From Rhipidocladum racemiflorum (Eukaryota > Streptophyta > Magnoliopsida > Poales > Poaceae), in the NCBI GenBank assembly GCA_036346355.1, contig CM070585.1:2309001-2373000 (forward strand): a DNA stretch of 64,000 bases, written 5' to 3'. The notes beneath the pieces are model-generated. The model was not told the origin of the DNA, did not search any database, and saw only the letters and a list, made by a program, of their open reading frames with translations. Positions 59,377-64,000 of this stretch are shown piece after piece. Each line of letters opens with the position of its first letter. The stretch's first letter is position 1. The position numbers and the translations under genes are program-made.

Positions 59377-60259
59377 TGGCAGTACCCATACCATGGGTAC
59401 CCCATCACCGGAAGCACGAACGGGCTGACCTATCATGGCGGAGGCCCGGCACCACCGAAGGTACTTGGGCGCGAGCGAGCCCCGACACATGCGGGCCGAC
59501 CCGACGGTCGGCGGACTCGATTCGGCGGTCGGCATCGCCGGCCGCCTAATATTGAAGCTCAAGCTCGACTGCGCCTGGCCGGCGAGGCCACGCCCGATGT
59601 CGGCGTAGTGCTTTGTCGCGGCGTCCCCGACATCCGCACGGGGTAGGCGGCTCCTTCCCAAGGCCGTCGGAAGAGCCACCGAAGAAGTCAAGCCCCGCCC
59701 CGTCGCCTGGCACACCGCAGAGGAGTACGCCCACTCCGAGGCCAAAGCAAAGTCAAGCGCCATTAAAGCCACCGAGGTGACAAGAGCACCACGCAACACG
59801 CCACCTCGACAAAGATTACGCTAGATCAGACGCCACGAGCCACCAACCCTACCTCGGGGCGGCGAGGGTTGGCCGGACAAGACGAAGCCACCTCAAGACG
59901 TGCAGACCCCTCTCCTCGTAGTCTTCCCAACTCCCGTGTAACCTGCCTCCTCCGTCTATATAAGGAGAGGCAGGGCCCGAGAGGGAGGGGCGCTGAGAGA
60001 AGAGAAAACAGTCTCCTAGGTAGCCTCGACTCCCTAGCGAACACCTCAAGGGGATCGGACAGCCGACCGTCCGCCTCGCCTGTACACCCCTTGTCCGTCT
60101 CCCAAAGATCAATACATTCACACCGCACGAACTGGAGTAGGGACATTCGGCCCGAACCAGTATACATCTTCTGACTCCTTGAGTCGACCATTCGGGGAGA
60201 GGGAGCGCGCGACCCCATCCGACCATAAATTCGTATTGCCGGTGCACGAAACACCGACA
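59377..60259 (+). repeat. 3' LTR of the inner Gypsy element (883 bp)
   Basis: It starts TGGCAGTACCCATACCATGG and ends CACGAAACACCGACA. It matches 46197-47101 throughout but with many 1-4 base losses, and is 22 bp shorter. A TATA box lies at 59957-59963. Confidence 0.9.
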
Positions 60260-60302
60260 AACATATTTTGGCACGCCCAGTGGGATAAGAAGGAAGTCAA
60301 TC

Positions 60303-63250
60303 ATGTCGTCGACCGAAAAATCCACAGCTACCACCGACATCAATGCAGATGCAATAATCGCGCTTACACTAGCCGATTTAACTCCCGAGCAACAAAAGGA
60401 AATTGAAGATCGGAAGGCAGCAATGGAAGAGATGATGTTGAAGTGCTTCCAAAAAACACGGCGAGGGGTCACCCAAAAGGTCGCACTTCCAACCATCAAC
60501 CCTATCGGCGATGCCTCTACTGATCCGGTAAGCCGATATGCACCTGGCCAGGCCGATTTATCCACTATGATCGAGCAATCCGTACATCATGCGTTAATCA
60601 ACCAATCATCGGCTCTGGTATCAACGCTAAAGTCGATGATTGAGAACAGTGTCAAAATGATTGCTCAAGAGTTGGCAGTGTCTGGGAGTTTGTTAGATCC
60701 GTTACAACCCCTCCCGACGTACCCAGCATACTCGATACCACCAAGTACGAGCGCAGTAAATGCATCGGCTCCATTACCTCCGATGATGCCGACCCAACCT
60801 ACTGTGTTAAAACCTAGCACTCATATAGGCGGAGTAGCGCACTACCATGGGCACACGGATGGGGCGAAAATAAACATACCAAATCTGCCCCCGTGCCTTC
60901 TATTAGTGGGTTTGGACAATCGGCTTGTCGGTCGATTGATGCGAGCCAAGCCTACCAATCCCAATGTGCTATGTCTAGAAACCAAACCCCACACAAGGTT
61001 GTATCATACGTCAAACCCTTTGTACCTATACCCGAGACGTCGGCTGTAAGGAACAATGATTATAAGCCATTTCCTAGGCATCCAGAGATGCGGTTCGGCC
61101 GACAACCCGAGTTCGCACTCAGGGGGCAGGGCGTTAACTACGGTGATTGGCAGGGTCATATGGGACAACAAGCCGATAATGTCAGTTGGGCTGAACAAAT
61201 AACTGCTGTATTAAGATAGTAGTTCGGCCTACAGCCAAAAGGGAGGATAATCGACTACAAAAAGCTGTATCCCGATTACATAGATCGCATGCCCTACCCC
61301 CATAACTACAGGATACCAGATTTTGCCAAATTTCCAGGTGATGATTCCGTTACCACTATTGAACACATTGAACGATTCATAGCTCAGTGTGGGGAAGCCG
61401 CACAGTCCGATGGGTAGAAAATTAGGCTATTTCCTTTATCGCTGTCCGGAGCAGCGTTCACTTGGTTTACCAATTTGCTTCCAAATTCGGTTCATCTCTA
61501 GAACGATCTGGAAAGCCGATTTCATGAATACTTCTTTTCCGGAACTATGGAGCTTAGGATCTCTGACCTTAGCTCAGTCCGACAGAAATACGGTGAATCG
61601 GTCTCCGACTAGATTAGGAGATTCAGGGGCGTGCGGAACAGGTGCTTTAGTGTAACACTTCCCGATGATCAATTGGCAGATCTGGCAATTCAAGGACTGA
61701 TCCCGCCATTAAAGGAAAAATTGGCAGGGCAGGAGTTCTCCAACCTAGGCCATTTGCTCCATCGTGTATCGGCGCACTAAAGTCGATATGTGGAAAACAA
61801 AGGGTTCAAGGATAAATTTAGATCGAATGGCAAAGTAAATATGGTAGAGTATAGTCCAAGCGACACTTCTGAGGATGACGAAGCAGATATAAATATAGCC
61901 GAGTGGACTAAGGGGCAAGGGCGCTAAAAGGCCACTCGTTTGCTCTCTGCTTAAGCCGATAAAAAACAAAACAGAAGTCAAATATTCATACGATGTGTCA
62001 AAATGTGATAAGATATTCGATTTATTGCTTCAAGAAAAACTTATAAAATTACCAGAAGGGCACGTCATCCCGTCGGCTGATGAAATTAAAAAGCGAAGGT
62101 ATTGCAAGTGGCACCATTCCTTTTCGCATAATACTAACGATTGTAATATTTTTCGACAACAGATTCAATCGGCTATTGCCGATGGACGGTTGAAATTTGC
62201 AGATGAGTCGGCTATGCAGATAGATGTGAATCCTTTCCAAATCAACATGGTCCAGTGTTCGCGGAAAGAAAAGGAACTCATGAAAGAGGATGTCAAGCCA
62301 ACCAAGAAAGTTGAAATCCGGTCAAAGGGAGATGAAACGGTGCAAATCACCATCGGCTCAATACAAATCGAGGCTGATAAAAATGGGCAAAACTCGAGGA
62401 CAGTAAAGCCGAAAGGGGATTTGGAAGTTGGGAGATGGTATATGGTGGAGAAAGCCCCAAGAAAAACCAGCTTCAAGCCAAAGCCAACTTTCTCGCAACT
62501 CTTGGAAAAATATGAAAGGATAAGCCACAGACAAAACTCCCAACAACCAAACTACTTTCGCCGGCCGAGTATTCATCGACTAGGCAAATACTATCGGCCA
62601 GATGCCCCTAATTGGCCAAATACCGAAGAGGAAGAACATCGACAGTGTCCTTTTTGGCAATTTTATTGGGAGAGAGGGATGACCTTACCTATAGTGCTAT
62701 CATGCCCTATGAAACACCCAATTAGGCATCGGCCAAATCGATCGGCTAAAGACAGGTTGTCTAGGCCGGTGCACGATCGACTAGGGGCAAAGAGCAGAAG
62801 GCCGATCCATGAAAGATTGTCAATACCAGAACAAGGCGATTTTTCTGGAGCTCAAGAAGCGCCGGCTTCCGACGACACTGTCAGGACGGAGTCCGACAGC
62901 GAAATGAGCAATCTGGCTGGAAAAATCAGAAAGCCGATAGAACCTAAACCGAGGTGGTGCCCTTCGGGTCTTAGCAAATCGCAACGCAGGCGACTTCAAC
63001 GACTAAAGACACAAGAAGAAAGGGAAGCCAAAAGAGAAAGAGAAAGAGATCGGGTATTCAATAAGCTGAGGTCGATACCAATTGGAAAACAGGAGTGGAG
63101 GAAAAAAGAGCAAACCGATAGCGATTTAGGTCAATCGGTTGATTCTGGATCTCCAATGATCCAAGATGATACACCGCCAATGGACATAAACATGGTGTTC
63201 ACTGTCCCCGCTGAGTTCAAAACCGAGGTAGAATCGGCTGAGGAAGTATT
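60303..63250 (+). pseudogene. Outer Gypsy gag, interrupted by stops
   Basis: The start is MSSTEKSTATTDINADAIIA. A Pro-rich middle (SGSLLDPLQPLPTYPAYSIP) shifts frame near 60890. The gag core lies at about 61250-61780: YPDYIDRMPYPHNYRIPDFA, KFPGDDSVTTIEHIERFIAQ, SGAAFTWFTNLL, KYGESVSD, stop, IRRFRGVRNRCF, LADLAIQGLIPPLKEKLAG. An open frame from 61995 continues with LLLQEKLIKLPEGHVIP, then a Cys/His block (YCKWHHSFSHNTNDC) and a basic, Arg-rich linker. At least two stops stand where the family has Trp (TGG to TAG). Confidence 0.85.
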
Positions 63251-63886
63251 CGCCCAGTTGTGCCTTGGTGCACCGGATGCCGTATTCGAAAAGCCTCAAG
63301 ACATGCATCGACATTTGAAGCCACTATATCTCAAAGGCCACATCAATGGCCGACCGATATCGCGGATGTTGGTCGATGGTGGGGCGACAGTCAATCTTAT
63401 GCCTTTGAGCACCTTTAAAAAATTGGGCAAAACCGATGAAAATATGATTAAGACAAACATGGTGTTGAACGATTTCACGGGAGATCCCACCGAAGCAAAG
63501 GCGTAATGATGACATAATTGACAGTCGGCAGCAAGACTTTGCCAACTACGTTTTTTGTGATAGAAGCGAAGGGCAATTACAGTGTGCTCCTCGGACGGGA
63601 CTAGATCCATGCTAATTGCTGCATACCATCGACCATGCATCAAAAATTAGTGCAGTGGAACGGTGACACAGTTGAAGTTGTATCTGCCGATACATCGGCT
63701 CATATTGCCATGGCCAGCCCTGACGCTAACTGGCCACACGAAGAAGCCGAATGCATATCGGGAAAGGTTTTGGTTGATTGTGATTTTATTTGCATCGAGA
63801 AATCAGGATTCAAGCCGATCAGCGTTAAACCCAATACGTTTAATCAGACAGGCGAAGTAGTAAGGAGATGGAGTCCAAAACAATAG
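63251..63886 (+). pseudogene. Outer Gypsy aspartic protease
   Basis: LYLKGHINGRPISRMLVDGG, then ATVNLMPLSTFKKLGKTDEN, carry the active-site motif VDGGAT with Asp intact. The frame then shifts at about 63500. The flap and C-terminal part (TFFVIEAKGNYSVLLGRD, a TAG stop at the usual Trp, IHANCCIPSTMHQKLVQW) follow. The next segment is DTVEVVSADTSAHIA. The protease would process the gag-pol polyprotein but is broken here. Confidence 0.85.
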
Positions 63887-64000
63887 CGAAATTATAAGAG
63901 AAAGCGAGGAGCTATCGGCGAGAGGAGTACGAAGAGGCTATTGAAGATTTCGAAGAAGAAAGACAAGGGCAAGGCTTCACCTCTGCCGATTTGCTTGAGG

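Larger units (their letters stand above)
46197..60259 (+). mobile_element. Inner Ty3/Gypsy retrotransposon, Tat lineage (14.06 kb)
   Basis: The LTRs lie at 46197-47101 and 59377-60259, with a perfect 5-bp duplication AACAT at 46192-46196 and 60260-60264. In order it carries gag, aspartic protease, reverse transcriptase, RNase H, a second RNase H of the plant/archaeal type, integrase (ending at 53042), a long 3' region with an antisense ORF, and tandem repeats. The extra RNase H, the antisense ORF and the long repeat-bearing 3' region are features of the Tat clade (Grande, RIRE2, Ogre). All reading frames are broken by many small indels. Confidence 0.92.
60265..64000 (+). mobile_element. Outer Ty3/Gypsy element, internal part (runs off the window)
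   Basis: ATTTTGGCACGCCCAGTGGG at 60263-60282 is the primer-binding region that continues from the LTR end at 46195. A gag start follows at 60303. The window ends within or just after the protease, before any reverse transcriptase, so the 3' part and partner LTR are outside. Confidence 0.85.

Overview
The window is nuclear DNA from a grass (Poaceae). The genes have GC-rich exons, GT-AG introns and monocot-type protein sequences, and they lie among dense MITEs and nested LTR retrotransposons. There is no bacterial-type gene organisation, no CRISPR array, and no rRNA or tRNA gene that I could recognise. About two thirds of the window is transposon sequence. I made all identifications by reading translations and repeats by eye, without database searches.

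Host genes. (1) 2.9-4.8 kb, + strand: remains of a peroxisomal/membrane-type ascorbate peroxidase gene. Its exon order is kept, but it has an in-frame stop, a frameshift, a lost splice donor and no visible N-terminal exons. (2) 5.5-7.2 kb, - strand: a complete four-exon POLLENLESS 3-LIKE (MS5/TDM1-family) TPR gene, 486 aa. (3) 15.2-16.1 kb, + strand: a complete two-exon subgroup-4 R2R3-MYB repressor of the MYB4/MYB31/MYB42 type, 240 aa, with C1, EAR, Cys-rich and C-terminal motifs. (4) 40.9-45.2 kb, - strand: a complete three-exon 20S proteasome alpha-4 (PAD1/PSMA7) gene, 249 aa. Its 3.4-kb second intron carries a small LTR element. From memory, APX, MYB and PAD1-type genes also lie near one another on rice chromosome 8; this needs checking.

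Transposon layout. 0.45-2.4 kb: copies of a small non-autonomous (TRIM-like) LTR element. Another, complete copy with 5-bp target duplications sits in the PAD1 intron at 42.1-43.9 kb. That copy carries about 33 codons of an S-adenosylmethionine synthetase gene with one in-frame stop, which is a clear host-gene capture. 9.7-14.4 kb and 19.9-23.4 kb: several MITEs, including three related hAT-type copies and one more hAT-type copy, all with 8-bp duplications (7 of 8 bases matching in two), and a Stowaway-type copy. 28.6-38.2 kb: one decayed Ty1/Copia element in - orientation. A hAT MITE sits exactly in its polypurine tract, a 1.6-kb solo LTR lies in its leader, and it contains a 133-bp hairpin. 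45.6-64 kb (running off the window): a Ty3/Gypsy element with gag and protease, split at its LTR/primer-binding-site junction by a second, 14-kb Tat-lineage Ty3/Gypsy element flanked by AACAT duplications. The inner element has gag-pol with a second RNase H, an antisense Transposase_28-like ORF, and tandem repeats before its 3' LTR.

The host genes show no operon-like relation. The strongest candidate for something undescribed is the SAM-synthetase-carrying mini-retrotransposon inside an expressed housekeeping gene. Next are the precise nesting sites and the different kinds of decay in the two Gypsy elements.
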